Source of the DNA: Treponema sp.
GTDB lineage: Bacteria > Spirochaetota > Spirochaetia > Treponematales > Treponemataceae
NCBI GenBank assembly: GCA_017550685.1
Contig: JAFZOJ010000134.1
Location: 54,715 to 118,714 of the forward strand
Direction of reading: 5' to 3'
Length of the DNA: 64,000 nucleotides
The notes under the pieces were generated by a model. It searched no databases, had not been told where the DNA came from, and saw only the letters and a program-made list of their open reading frames with translations. Below are positions 34,015 to 43,642 of the stretch, one piece after another (position 1 is the first letter of the stretch; the number at the start of each line of letters is the position of its first letter). A program made the position numbers and the translations under genes.

Positions 34015-35922
34015 TTATAATTGTTGATTCTTAAGCTTAAATGTATCAAGTTCGCTGATCAGGCTTGTTACATTCTGCTTTGTACTGTTTGTAGAAGCAG
34101 TAGTTACTGCAACAGCATCAGAAATATGCATAGAGAAATCATTAATCTGATTCATTGTTTCGGAGATAACTCTTGTTACTTCTGAAAGATTCTGCATTTC
34201 CTTAAGAATCTGTTCACCACCAACAAGCATTTCGGCAGAACCATTCTTTACTTCGCTTGTAGAATCGCTGATTGCACGCATTGCTTCAAGTACCTGCTGG
34301 TTACCTGAATTCTGTTCTTCCATTGCGTTGGCAATAACAGTTTCCTGTTCGCGAACCTTCTGTGTAAGTTCATAAATATTTTCGAATGCAACCTTTACGT
34401 GACCAATATCAACTGTAATGCGCGAAATTGAATCAGAAAGCGAATGCAGGTTTTCATCAATTGTCTTAGACTGAGAGCTTGACTGTTCTGCAAGCTTACG
34501 GATTTCTTCGGCAACTACGGCAAATCCCTTTCCTGCTTCACCGGCATGAGCAGACTCAATTGCAGCGTTCATAGCAAGAAGGTTTGTACGGCTTGCAATA
34601 TTTTGAATGATGCTGGAAGCCTGGAGAATACCTTCTGATTGAGTTAATACAGCCTGTGCAGTATCTACGGCAACCTTAACCTGTTCCTGACCCTTTTCAG
34701 AAGCATCTTTAAGCAGATTTACAACTTCACCATTCTTTTCAAGAATCTGAGAAACAGAAGCAATGTTAGCAACCATTTCTTCTACAGCAGCACTTGATTG
34801 TGTAACACCGGCAGCCTGTGCTTCAATAGAATTATTAAGGGAACGGATATTACCCATAATCTGTTCGATGGAAGAATTAGATTCCTGAACACCGGCAGAC
34901 TGGTTTTCAATTTCCTGCTTAATGCTCTGAAGTGATTCTGTAATACTTGCAATATTATTCTTTGTAATATCCATGTTGGATACAAGATCATCAGATTCAG
35001 AAGAGGTTCGTTTTGCAGAAGTATCAAACTTTACAAGAATGTCGTTAGCCTTGTGCTTGAAAGCATTTACAGAATGAACAATAAGACCAAGCTCACTTCG
35101 GTTTGTAGCCCACTGATCTTCTACGGTATAATCATTGTTTGTAAGTGCATCAGTAACATGTGTAATTCTTCTTAAACACTGTTTAATATCATCTGTAAGC
35201 AAAAGGTTTACAAGAACAAAATATGACAGAGAATAAACTACAATAGGAATAAGTCGTTTATAAACTGATTGTGTACCTTCCTGTAATGTAAGAGGATTTA
35301 ATGTTACAAAGATAAGGAACATACAACCCAATACACCAAAGGACATTGTAAGAACGTTTCTCTGAATCAAATCAAGAGGAAGCTCTTTTTTATTAAACGG
35401 AATATCACGTAAACGAGGTTCAATTACACGAACCTGAAGAACGTAGAACAAAAGTCCAATATCAAACAAGGCACCAAGCAAAACCATGTAAATAAAAGGT
35501 GTAGGATCATGGCCCATAAAAGAAGCAAGCTGAATATTATTCTTTTTTAAGAAAATAACAATTGCTGTTGCCTGAATAATCTGAAAAGAAATAGGAATTG
35601 CAATATTTCCCAAAGCAGAAATCTTTAAGTATTTATTAGTTCTTTCAATAGATTGAGGAGAGCCATCATACTGCTTAAGGTATTTTCTTTCCCAGAATGC
35701 CATTGAAAATGCAGCAATAAATGTTAATACAGTAATAAGATTAATTACAGGATTAGTAAAAATAAGTCCAAATTCTTCAAGAGTGAACAAATCTGTAAGC
35801 AATCCAAGAGGAGTAAGCAGCAAAAACGGGGAAATATAAATCATAATGATATGAAAATATGCATACCACGGAAGCCATATTCCAGGACGATTTGCCTTAC
35901 GGTTAATTTTGTCTTTTGACAT
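34015..35922 (-). CDS. Methyl-accepting chemotaxis protein, multi-TM type
   Basis: 635 residues. Six hydrophobic segments within the first ~245 residues, a HAMP-like linker near 250-290, and the signalling tip [20 protein letters not shown] near 450. No sizeable periplasmic domain. Same plan as the MCP at 12940-14820, though the sequences outside the tip differ. AGGAG lies 7 bases before the ATG. It follows no obvious partner genes; the 158 bp upstream hold divergent promoters. Confidence 0.95.
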   Translation of the reverse strand: MSKDKINRKANRPGIWLPWYAYFHIIMIYISPFLLLTPLGLLTDLFTLEEFGLIFTNPVINLITVLTFIAAFSMAFWERKYLKQYDGSPQSIERTNKYLKISALGNIAIPISFQIIQATAIVIFLKKNNIQLASFMGHDPTPFIYMVLLGALFDIGLLFYVLQVRVIEPRLRDIPFNKKELPLDLIQRNVLTMSFGVLGCMFLIFVTLNPLTLQEGTQSVYKRLIPIVVYSLSYFVLVNLLLTDDIKQCLRRITHVTDALTNNDYTVEDQWATNRSELGLIVHSVNAFKHKANDILVKFDTSAKRTSSESDDLVSNMDITKNNIASITESLQSIKQEIENQSAGVQESNSSIEQIMGNIRSLNNSIEAQAAGVTQSSAAVEEMVANIASVSQILEKNGEVVNLLKDASEKGQEQVKVAVDTAQAVLTQSEGILQASSIIQNIASRTNLLAMNAAIESAHAGEAGKGFAVVAEEIRKLAEQSSSQSKTIDENLHSLSDSISRITVDIGHVKVAFENIYELTQKVREQETVIANAMEEQNSGNQQVLEAMRAISDSTSEVKNGSAEMLVGGEQILKEMQNLSEVTRVISETMNQINDFSMHISDAVAVTTASTNSTKQNVTSLISELDTFKLKNQQL

Positions 35923-36045
35923 AAAAGTCTCCTAAGTGATGAATAGAATTTTAAGACTTTTTGAATATATTTATAACTGACTAATTATAAACTATATAAA
36001 TCAATCTGTGAAGTAAAAAAGAATATATTTATTGTAAAAATCTAC

Positions 36046-36073
36046 TTGACATCACAAATATATGATATAGAAT
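36046..36073 (+). promoter_or_regulatory. Sigma-70-type promoter of the lipoprotein gene, leaderless layout
   Basis: TTGACA (36046-36051), 16 bp spacer, TAGAAT (36068-36073), then seven bases to the ATG at 36081. Confidence 0.65.
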
Positions 36074-36080
36074 TCAAACT

Positions 36081-36962
36081 ATGAAAAAACTTATTTTTGT
36101 AATTGTATCTGTTGTTTTATTGTTAGTTTCCTGCACTACCACAAAGCTTATTAATGCCGAAAAGCTTGAAAATGATGTATTTGTAATTAACCGCATTGTT
36201 TTAAAATCAAATACAATTGAGCCTACAGACGAGGAGCTGGTTCAAATATTCAAATCGCTGCCTTATGTAGAAATTTGCGATGCTATTGAAGAAAAAACAA
36301 GCATTGTAGTTGACCCTTATTATATCGAAAACGACTATTTTGACCTGAACATTGAATACAATATGGTATTTGATGCCGAAACCGACGAAAAGATTGATGA
36401 ACTTAAAGAATGGGAAGTAAATATTCCTGTAGATCCAGAAGAAACACAGTTCTGCGAACTTATCTGCTCTATGGACCCTCCGGACGGATATCTTTCTGTA
36501 GAAGCATTTATGCATACAACACAGATAATCCCTGCCGAAAGCGAAGATAAAGAAGATAAGATTGTAAACCTGCAGAAAAGAACTTATCTGACCTTTGAAA
36601 AATGGACCTTTAAGAATATCTTTGTTGATCCAAGGTCTTGTGCACAGATCAGATTTAACAAAAATATCAAACCAACCTTTATCGAAAACGAGCTGTTTGA
36701 CGTATATAAAAAACTTAATACCAGCGAAGACGGATATATCAACCTGAACATCAAGACACCTGTAGAAATCCGTTGTAATATTGATGATCCTGGTAACCTG
36801 TTCTTCTCTCCTGCACAGATTTATAATGCACGTTTTGTAGGAACTTTTGACCCGGGTAAAAAATATTACCTTAAATATAAGCTTAAGAGACGTTCTCCGG
36901 ATTCTACTAACTGGATTGTAATATTTGTTTTGAAGGAAGAAAAACCAAAGCTTACAAAATAG
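36081..36962 (+). CDS. Lipoprotein of unknown function
   Basis: 293 residues. Signal peptide MKKLIFVIVSVVLLLVSC with lipobox LVSC, so the mature protein starts at Cys18 and is lipid-anchored. The mature part is acidic and strand-rich, with segments such as YLTFEKWTFKNIFVDPRSCA near 175 and GYINLNIKTPVEIRCNIDD near 220, suggesting a beta-sandwich-like domain. I do not recognise the family. It converges on the GH57-like gene, leaving 3 bp between stops. Confidence 0.8.
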   Translation: MKKLIFVIVSVVLLLVSCTTTKLINAEKLENDVFVINRIVLKSNTIEPTDEELVQIFKSLPYVEICDAIEEKTSIVVDPYYIENDYFDLNIEYNMVFDAETDEKIDELKEWEVNIPVDPEETQFCELICSMDPPDGYLSVEAFMHTTQIIPAESEDKEDKIVNLQKRTYLTFEKWTFKNIFVDPRSCAQIRFNKNIKPTFIENELFDVYKKLNTSEDGYINLNIKTPVEIRCNIDDPGNLFFSPAQIYNARFVGTFDPGKKYYLKYKLKRRSPDSTNWIVIFVLKEEKPKLTK

Positions 36963-36965
36963 CTT

Positions 36966-38969
36966 TTAATTCTTTTTATCTTTCTTTACAGATGTAATTG
37001 AAAAATTAATTGTCTTCTCTGTTTCTTTACCGCTTTCTATATCTATGTCCCAGATTAAAGTTGAAACAAAGGCTACAGAAGACAAGGTCAGCTGATTTGT
37101 CTGAAAGTCTGGACGTCTGAAAAGCATTGGTGAATAAAAGTATTCGCATTTTTCGTTTGGTTCAAAGCTAAAGGCAACACCTTTTGTGCTGTCGGTAAGT
37201 CTTACAGCTTCGATAGTCTTGAGCTTATCTGCAATATTCATAAGAGGAGAGGCTTTTTTCTGTTCAAGAGTATATAGCTGTTCTCCGTCTGCTGCTTCTA
37301 TATCAAGGTAATTAATATCTTTGTTTTCAAAATTTACATCTGCAAAGTTTGATTCAACGGCAAACTTAAGGTGCATTGGCTTGTCGCTTTCGTTTTTAAT
37401 GATGTACTGGACAGTCATTCCGTTAGAATTAAAGATATATTTCTTTTTGAGGCTTACGTTCTGGTGTGTAGGCTTGTATTCTGCTTCGGCCTGAAGCAAA
37501 AGCTCCTGTTTTCCCGAAGAAAATTTAACTTCTTTATAATAAATTCTTGAGAATACGCCGTCCCCTGCACTTTCGCCGTTCTTGTATCTTGTATACTGAT
37601 CATTGTCAAAAAGATGGTCAATCAGTAAACCGCGCTTGTAGTCGTCTTCGCAGCCGTCATATTCAAAAATACGCGAAAGATTGTCTGCATAGTTACCACA
37701 GTTTTTCATTACATCAAGCTCGTGTACTGCACCGCCCAAAAGGCTTATATAGGCAAAGTAAGACTGCATTCTGCATACATATTCATTTATTCCGTCGTTT
37801 GTATAATCAAACCGGATTACGCTTTCTGTAAACTTGCCGTCGTCCCTAAGGAATTTATCTGCCGTAATAAGACTGCGGTAGGCATCCTGACGGAGCTTTG
37901 TATTTGTATAAGGACCTTTGAGCGTACATAAGATGGCATTTCCGTTTTGTGCTTCCAGGAGTTTTTCGCGGGCAGCCTTCTTTCTCATCTTGTCATTCTT
38001 ATACTGGTTAATGACAATGGTCATATAAGTTATATGGTTGTACAGATTTTTAGACAGTTCGTAGTTGTCCATAAAATCAAATACGTTGCTCGGGAAGCTG
38101 TTTTTATTTCTGTTGCTCAAAGAATAGCAGGTCCATTCGTTGAGTGTATTATTCATTGCAACAGGAATATAAGAAGGAGTTTTTATAGGCTGATTTTTAC
38201 GGTATTCATCAATAATGCCGGTTTTGATTCTGCAGGAAACAGAAGAAATTAAGAATGCATCCAGCTGCTCAAACCATTTAATGTCCATGAGCTTTTTAAT
38301 CTGTTCGTAATTAAGATTAAGGACTACAATCTTGTCCGGGTTTATCTGAAAGTATTCATTCTGCTTTTCATTCTTTTCTACAGCCTTTATGATGTTGCGC
38401 AAAAATACATCTGCACTCATATCAGGTTCAGGAATAAAATCATTATAGAATGGGAAAAGCTGAACCGATTTTCCAAGATCGTTCATTATGTAATATAAGA
38501 ACTTGCGTTTGTTTTCGGGGATGGAATAGCTGTCTAAGATTGCATATTCAATTCCGCAGGTCTGAAGGTTATTTACAAGAGAAGAATCCCAGATATCTCC
38601 GAACATGCTTATTCCGCGCGGTCGCTTACCTATTGTCTGTCTGATTTCTGTTGAAAGCATGTCTATCTGAGTATTTCTGTCTACAGGGAAAAGCAAAGGC
38701 AAAACAGGAGAATGATATCCGCCGCCTATAATTTCTATCTGATTTCTTTCTACCAGCTGCTTGAGGATTGTAATAAATTCATTACGCTTTTTTTTGTAAT
38801 AAACTAACTGAGGTCCGTTAAATGAAAAAGAAAATTTAAAGTGTGGATGCGAATATAAAAATCTGGCTAAGGGTTTATATACAGTCTGATATATTCTTTC
38901 GTATTCTTCAGGAGTGTCGCTGTACAATGACACAGAACTGAAATTGAAGCAAACGTATATTGAATTCAT
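36966..38969 (-). CDS. GH57-like protein with eroded catalytic motifs
   Basis: 667 residues from ATG 38969 (an in-frame GTG is at 38975). The layout is that of GH57 4-alpha-glucanotransferase/DUF1925-DUF1926 proteins: an N-terminal (beta/alpha)7-like domain with IEIIGGGYHSPVLPLLFPVD (~90-110), ISMFGDIWDSSLVNNLQTCG (~128-147) and a C-terminal beta domain (~460-667). The usual HQP motif near the N-terminus reads CFNFSS, and the ERVWEP-type block with the nucleophile Glu reads GDIWDS. It is therefore probably not a normal glycosidase; carbohydrate binding or another activity is possible. Cytoplasmic, no signal peptide. Confidence 0.7.
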   Translation of the reverse strand: MNSIYVCFNFSSVSLYSDTPEEYERIYQTVYKPLARFLYSHPHFKFSFSFNGPQLVYYKKKRNEFITILKQLVERNQIEIIGGGYHSPVLPLLFPVDRNTQIDMLSTEIRQTIGKRPRGISMFGDIWDSSLVNNLQTCGIEYAILDSYSIPENKRKFLYYIMNDLGKSVQLFPFYNDFIPEPDMSADVFLRNIIKAVEKNEKQNEYFQINPDKIVVLNLNYEQIKKLMDIKWFEQLDAFLISSVSCRIKTGIIDEYRKNQPIKTPSYIPVAMNNTLNEWTCYSLSNRNKNSFPSNVFDFMDNYELSKNLYNHITYMTIVINQYKNDKMRKKAAREKLLEAQNGNAILCTLKGPYTNTKLRQDAYRSLITADKFLRDDGKFTESVIRFDYTNDGINEYVCRMQSYFAYISLLGGAVHELDVMKNCGNYADNLSRIFEYDGCEDDYKRGLLIDHLFDNDQYTRYKNGESAGDGVFSRIYYKEVKFSSGKQELLLQAEAEYKPTHQNVSLKKKYIFNSNGMTVQYIIKNESDKPMHLKFAVESNFADVNFENKDINYLDIEAADGEQLYTLEQKKASPLMNIADKLKTIEAVRLTDSTKGVAFSFEPNEKCEYFYSPMLFRRPDFQTNQLTLSSVAFVSTLIWDIDIESGKETEKTINFSITSVKKDKKN

Positions 38970-39065
38970 ATCCACATATACGGCTTCCCACCCTTACTGC
39001 CGCGACTTTCTCCTATTTCTTTTTTTATACATACACAAAAAAGAGAATCTTTCCCCTAAAGACTA

Positions 39066-39677
39066 TTAACTCTTAAGTATGTTCTTTATCATTTTATAAC
39101 AAGTTGTCCATATTTTAAAGTCTTTTTTTTCATTCCAGACAACTTTTTGCTTATTTAATTCTTCTGAACAGGTCGATTTTTCATCTGACTTGTTTGCGCA
39201 GATTGTGTATTCCTGAGTCTTCTTTGGAATAAGTCTGATAATGCCCAAAGGACAAACTTCGGTACATCTTCCGCAGCCTATACAGAGATTTGAAATAACG
39301 GCAGTTCTGTTAATGATTGAAATTGCCTGTTGTGTACAAACCTTGGCACAGTCCCCTAACCCGATACATGCAAATTTACAGTCAGTACCTGTTCCCGAAT
39401 ATTTGTTTACCATTGCACACGAATATGCTTCGTTAAAGTTATCTCTTGTAATATTAAACTTTTTATTGCAGGAGCACAAAACTATTGCACGGTTTTCGCT
39501 CACATCTGTAGTACTTACATTCGGTTTTATATATTCAATTTCGCTGTCAGAAAGCACCGGATCTTCGGTAATCTTATTCTGATTATGAATTGAAGGCAGC
39601 ATAATATAAAAAAGAAAAAGAAGAAGTATTGCTACAATAAGGATGATAAGAATTAAAAGTATAATATGAAGAATCAT
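39066..39677 (-). CDS. RnfB-like iron-sulfur protein, short form
   Basis: 203 residues. One N-terminal TM (~3-29), then a cysteine-rich region: AIVLCSCNKKFN, YSCAMV, DCKFACIGLGDCAKVC (~100-115) and a classic ferredoxin motif CIGCGRCTEVCP (~132-143). This matches the RnfB region that includes the C-L-G-x-G-D-C block and one [4Fe-4S] ferredoxin unit. The CGxCG-type Fes domain that follows the TM in RnfB is not seen, and the tail is short. Last gene of the Rnf-like operon; its start overlaps the rnfA-like stop by 4 bp. Confidence 0.8.
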   Translation of the reverse strand: MILHIILLILIILIVAILLLFLFYIMLPSIHNQNKITEDPVLSDSEIEYIKPNVSTTDVSENRAIVLCSCNKKFNITRDNFNEAYSCAMVNKYSGTGTDCKFACIGLGDCAKVCTQQAISIINRTAVISNLCIGCGRCTEVCPLGIIRLIPKKTQEYTICANKSDEKSTCSEELNKQKVVWNEKKDFKIWTTCYKMIKNILKS

Positions 39678-40228
39678 CTTATAACCTCCGGATTGAGCCA
39701 GGTTTCATCACATACAGAAATAATAAGAATAAGGATTGCAATGAAAATAAAAAGCCTGCAGTAGTATTTTTCTGAATTGTTATCGTTGTTCCACTGCTTA
39801 AAGGCAACAATAAACGGAATTATAAGCAGGAACGAAAGCAGACAGCTTGCAGAAATTACAACCGAATTAATCATTGAAGTACTTTCTGCAATTGAGATAA
39901 TAATAACAAGATAAGAAAATACAAACTCGGTAGCGGACTTGCCTGTTGTAAGCCTTATCAAAGCTTCTAAGAACGAATTAATACAGATATAAATCAAAAA
40001 GCTTAATAAAGGATAAAGCTCTACAAGTTTTATTGGAACTAAAATTCCTTTAGTAACCAGCCAGGAAACTATTACAGAAAGAATTATAGAAACAACAATC
40101 TTGAGGCAGTAAGTAATGTTTTTTATTTTAGAAAAATTAAGGTCTATAACCTTGTTAGTTCCAATTCCATAAATAATTACTACAGAGGCAAAACAGATAT
40201 AATAATAAAATGTATTTAACAGATTCAT
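39674..40228 (-). CDS. RnfA-like membrane protein lacking cluster cysteines
   Basis: 184 residues, six hydrophobic segments, the size of RnfA. Assigned mainly by operon position (fifth in C-D-G-E-A-B order), length and topology, with a faint match. In true RnfA the first and fourth TM regions carry LGLCP and VNC cysteines that hold an intramembrane [2Fe-2S] cluster; the equivalent regions here read YGIGTNK and INS. It abuts the rnfE-like gene (one-base spacing) and overlaps rnfB. Probably a structural homologue without that cofactor. Confidence 0.65.
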   Translation of the reverse strand: MNLLNTFYYYICFASVVIIYGIGTNKVIDLNFSKIKNITYCLKIVVSIILSVIVSWLVTKGILVPIKLVELYPLLSFLIYICINSFLEALIRLTTGKSATEFVFSYLVIIISIAESTSMINSVVISASCLLSFLLIIPFIVAFKQWNNDNNSEKYYCRLFIFIAILILIISVCDETWLNPEVIR

Positions 40229-40843
40229 TTATTGTGCCTCCGCCTTGCGTACAATTGCAAATTTATTACGCACATAAAGATGAATGAACAGAAGAACTGC
40301 AGACAAAATGAAAGCACCCGGCAAAGAGGCAAAAACGGATAATACACCGATTTTGTCAGAAACAATCAATACCTTTTCGTATATCTGGTGATTAGAACCA
40401 TAGAATGTAAATGTGCCATAGCCTGCAATATCACGAAGCAGGAAGAACAAAAGCGCATAAAGCGAAAAAGTAAGGATATGTATCATATTGAATCTGAGCT
40501 TTTCCTTAAGCGTCTTTTCTTCGTTTATAAATACATAACCAATCATAAAGACCGAAACCGGCATAAGGAAAATTATATATCCCAGCGTGAGCATTACTTC
40601 CGGCTGAATCAGAATCATAATCTGACGGAAAAGTATTGTTGTAGAAATAATAATCATTAAAACAATTATAGTTGTAAGCTCTTCAAGCTTTAGTTTTTTT
40701 ACAAGAGAGGTTGCAAGAGTTCCAATAAACATAAGGCTTATAAGCTCAATAACTAAAGTTACACCGTAAACAAACCTTCCGGGAGAAGGAATTAAAATAC
40801 CAAGAATTGTTGCTATAAGTACATATACAGATCTTCTTTTCAT
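40229..40843 (-). CDS. RnfE-like membrane protein without any cysteine
   Basis: 204 residues, six hydrophobic segments. The N-terminal ATILGILIPSPGRFVYGVTL vaguely recalls RnfE, but the protein contains no cysteine at all, so it cannot supply the two ligands RnfE normally gives to the [2Fe-2S] cluster shared with RnfA. A CCTCC-complement ribosome site (GGAGG) is 6-7 bases before the ATG. Assignment rests on operon position between the rnfG- and rnfA-like genes and on size and topology. Confidence 0.62.
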   Translation of the reverse strand: MKRRSVYVLIATILGILIPSPGRFVYGVTLVIELISLMFIGTLATSLVKKLKLEELTTIIVLMIIISTTILFRQIMILIQPEVMLTLGYIIFLMPVSVFMIGYVFINEEKTLKEKLRFNMIHILTFSLYALLFFLLRDIAGYGTFTFYGSNHQIYEKVLIVSDKIGVLSVFASLPGAFILSAVLLFIHLYVRNKFAIVRKAEAQ

Positions 40844-40853
40844 CTTTTTCCTC

Positions 40854-41312
40854 CTACTGATTAATTATTTCCGGAATCTTTGACTGCCAGTATTCACGGC
40901 GTTTGTCTGACCTGGTAGAAGAAATCTGGGTTTTTATTCTTCCATGCAGCGAAGAATAGCCTGCAAATATTGTCTTGTCTTCCTGAGTTTGAATAAATAC
41001 TCCGGGGAGCGGTCCGTAAAAAGTTGTGATTCTGATAATTACGGCAGTGGCTTCCTGCTTGTTTCTGTTATTCATCACCTTATAAGCAGCACAGTTTACA
41101 GAAACAGGTTTATTTATTTCAATTGGATCCATAACCTTCCAGGTATCAGGTTCATATTCATCAAGTGTTTTCTGAACCGAAACAGAAAGGTAATTTGTCC
41201 ACGATTTTTTAGAGACCACAGTAAGATATGTTAAAATTCCAAAAACTACAAAGAGCAGCAGCAGGAAAAAAGCATAATTTCTGAAAAATGATTTATTAGT
41301 TATTTCCTTCAT
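40854..41312 (-). CDS. RnfG-like single-TM protein without flavinylation motif
   Basis: 152 residues: short cytoplasmic start, TM at ~13-33, then a periplasmic domain of ~115 residues (ATAVIIRITTFYGPLPGVFI, TIFAGYSSLHGRIKTQ). True RnfG is ~200 residues with an S-G-A-T site where FMN is attached to Thr; the site is missing here and the chain ends early. It overlaps the rnfD-like stop region by 17 bp. Assigned by position (third in order), topology and size. Confidence 0.6.
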   Translation of the reverse strand: MKEITNKSFFRNYAFFLLLLFVVFGILTYLTVVSKKSWTNYLSVSVQKTLDEYEPDTWKVMDPIEINKPVSVNCAAYKVMNNRNKQEATAVIIRITTFYGPLPGVFIQTQEDKTIFAGYSSLHGRIKTQISSTRSDKRREYWQSKIPEIINQ

Positions 41313-42387
41313 TTTTTGCTACTCCCAGACTACTTTCTTTTGCAATTTTATTGATTATCTTGTCCATATGTCTTTCTTCAATCTGTCTGATTAAAAGATT
41401 TACGATATTGCACATTACTACAACATAAACCATACCTATTGCAGAGGTTCCGCAACCTGCAATAAGGAAAGCAAAAACCCCTGCAAAAATTGAATATATT
41501 AATTTTCCCACAATTGTCATCGGGTGCGTTCCAAACCACTGCAGCATGAATACAGCAACAAACAGTGTACCGCTTGTAAGAATTGCAAGGATAATATCTC
41601 CCTGATTAAAGCTGCCTCCTGCCATAAACGGAAAGAACAGCTTAACAAGCAGTCCATAAACAAAAAGGAAAATACCCGGTATGAGTACGGAAAATGAATT
41701 GTCAGAAAAAAGAACGATTGATGCTATGATTGTCAAAAAATTAAAACGGAAGGCCGGAATGACAGAACCTGTATCCCAGAGCATAGAAAGTATTCCGTTA
41801 GGCAGTGTTGCCTTAAACTTTGAAAATATTGAAACATTAAGATCCTGACAAAGCGAAACATCAAAATCATAAATAGGAAAAACACCGTCGTTTATAAGAC
41901 TTATAGAAGGATTTTTAAGAGCAAAAAGCTCCGGTCCAACCTGAAAGCCCGGGAAATAATTGCGGCCGATAAAATAAGCTACAAGAACCGAAACGCTGAT
42001 AACATTAATCCAGAAGTTTTCGTTATGTTCAAAAATATATTTGAAAATTAAAAGTGTTAAAAGCGAAACAAAAAATGCTGTTACCGGCGGATAGTCTTGT
42101 GGAAGCAGCATTCCTATAATCATTCCCTGGATAATTGCAGTAAGCGAAAGGAAGTTCTGTTTTTTTGTAAAAAGAAAATGAATGAGACTGGAAAAGAACG
42201 CCCCTGTAGTTGCACATACAATTACAATAATTGCACTATAGCTTTTGGTAAGAAAAAGCATTACAACCTGAATAATCAGGAGAATCATTATTCGTATTGT
42301 TACTGCAGAAATGGAAGGTCTTTCGTAAACATAAGGCTTAAGAGAAACTGTTCTGTTCTGCATTGTTTTATCATTCTTGTTTTTCAT
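41296..42387 (-). CDS. RnfD-like membrane protein
   Basis: 363 residues with about ten hydrophobic segments, the best conserved membrane subunit of the set: SLKPYVYERPSISAVTIRIM at the start, FSLTAIIQGMIIGMLLP-like block near 78-96, and GAFFSSL near 62. In RnfD/NqrB the FMN-carrying Thr sits in an S-G-A-T-P/L context; the closest candidate here is FKATLPNG (191-198), a weak match. Overlaps the neighbours on both sides by 17 bp; an internal ATG at 42363 is an alternative start. Confidence 0.78.
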   Translation of the reverse strand: MKNKNDKTMQNRTVSLKPYVYERPSISAVTIRIMILLIIQVVMLFLTKSYSAIIVIVCATTGAFFSSLIHFLFTKKQNFLSLTAIIQGMIIGMLLPQDYPPVTAFFVSLLTLLIFKYIFEHNENFWINVISVSVLVAYFIGRNYFPGFQVGPELFALKNPSISLINDGVFPIYDFDVSLCQDLNVSIFSKFKATLPNGILSMLWDTGSVIPAFRFNFLTIIASIVLFSDNSFSVLIPGIFLFVYGLLVKLFFPFMAGGSFNQGDIILAILTSGTLFVAVFMLQWFGTHPMTIVGKLIYSIFAGVFAFLIAGCGTSAIGMVYVVVMCNIVNLLIRQIEERHMDKIINKIAKESSLGVAKNEGNN

Positions 42388-43642
42388 TTATCTGTTCCGT
42401 CTTATATTTTATCATTGTAATTGCCTGACACAAAGGTATTCGTGCCTGACAAACTGTATTACAGATTCCGCAGTTAATACACATTGTTGCAGTATTTAAA
42501 AATGCCTGAGGTATATCAGATTTTTTAAGTACATAAGAGAATAAGATATCCGGGGCAAGATGAACCGGGCAGCTTGTACGGCAGGCACCGCATTTAATGC
42601 AGGAATAAACCTGGCTGTCTGTAAGATTTGCATTTGATAAAAACTCTACAGACTTAACATATTTGGTAATAGGAATATCAAGGCTTGTTACGGCGGTTCC
42701 ACAGATTCGTCCGTTGATGATTATACTTCCCGGCTGTTTGATAAAGCCGCCAAGCTGGTTTATTAATTCCTTAAGAGTAAATCCAAGCCTTATGTTTAAG
42801 AAACACGAAGAAGCAAGACAGTTACCTGTAACATTAATACATCTGGACATTACAGGAAGTCCGTAAACAACTGCATTGTAAATATCAAGTAGAGTATATG
42901 AATCTATAAAAATGTCTTTTCTTGAAATACCAAATTTGCAGTTCTTTTTTAAAGTCTTATCAAAAAGAGAAATTAATTCTCGTTTGAATCCGTTTGTATA
43001 TTTTTTGATTTTTGTTCCAAGATAATAGATTCCCTGCTTTTCATCATTTTCAAGGCTGCGTTCTTCAATTTCCTTATTGGACATTACAAAAATAATTCCG
43101 TCGGCCTCTATTGTTTTGGCAAGAATCTTAGCACCCTTGTAAATCTGTTCGTAATAAAATTTTGTAAGAAGCGAATCAGAAATGCGCAGAGTATCTTCGT
43201 CAAAAAGGCGTACTATAATTGCCCTTGTTTTGTTTCTCTGAATTGTTTTAATCTGTTCCGAAAGTGAAACAGGCTTAAAGCATGAAAATGTATTTATGAT
43301 TCCCTTATCCAAAAGCTTTTTTTCTATGCTTGCCGGGCTCAAAGTTTCCCATGGTTCGGCATTAATCTTTTTACCAAGGTAATCAAAGCTTCCGTGAGTC
43401 TGAATGATGATTGATTTTTCAATTCTTCCGTCAGGACAGCGAAGATGACATATATCTTTTACAGTACCAGGAACAGATGAATGAATTTCAGAATAATCTG
43501 AACGTGCTATGAGCTGACCTTCTTTTACAACTTCTTCGGGTTTAACAACAGGAACGCAGATAGAATCCTTTTCCTGTACTAAAGGTATAACAACAGTTCT
43601 AGGTAAAAAAGCATTTTCTGTAAATTTATAATTGGAAATCAT
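42371..43642 (-). CDS. RnfC-like iron-sulfur protein without NADH/FMN motif
   Basis: 423 residues. The C-terminus has two [4Fe-4S] motifs as in RnfC: CIKCGACRTSCP near 355 and CINCGICNTVC near 392. The N-terminal barrel-like part (VVKPEEVVKEGQLIARSDYS, then SSVPGTVKDI) matches the biotinyl-lipoyl-like hybrid motif of RnfC. The glycine-rich block G-x-GGA-x-FP that binds FMN/NADH in RnfC/NuoF is replaced by INTFSCFKPVSL (~116-127). So the cluster-bearing end is kept but the NADH site looks lost. Starts within the stop of the upstream gene (ATGA). Confidence 0.82.
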   Translation of the reverse strand: MISNYKFTENAFLPRTVVIPLVQEKDSICVPVVKPEEVVKEGQLIARSDYSEIHSSVPGTVKDICHLRCPDGRIEKSIIIQTHGSFDYLGKKINAEPWETLSPASIEKKLLDKGIINTFSCFKPVSLSEQIKTIQRNKTRAIIVRLFDEDTLRISDSLLTKFYYEQIYKGAKILAKTIEADGIIFVMSNKEIEERSLENDEKQGIYYLGTKIKKYTNGFKRELISLFDKTLKKNCKFGISRKDIFIDSYTLLDIYNAVVYGLPVMSRCINVTGNCLASSCFLNIRLGFTLKELINQLGGFIKQPGSIIINGRICGTAVTSLDIPITKYVKSVEFLSNANLTDSQVYSCIKCGACRTSCPVHLAPDILFSYVLKKSDIPQAFLNTATMCINCGICNTVCQARIPLCQAITMIKYKTEQINEKQE

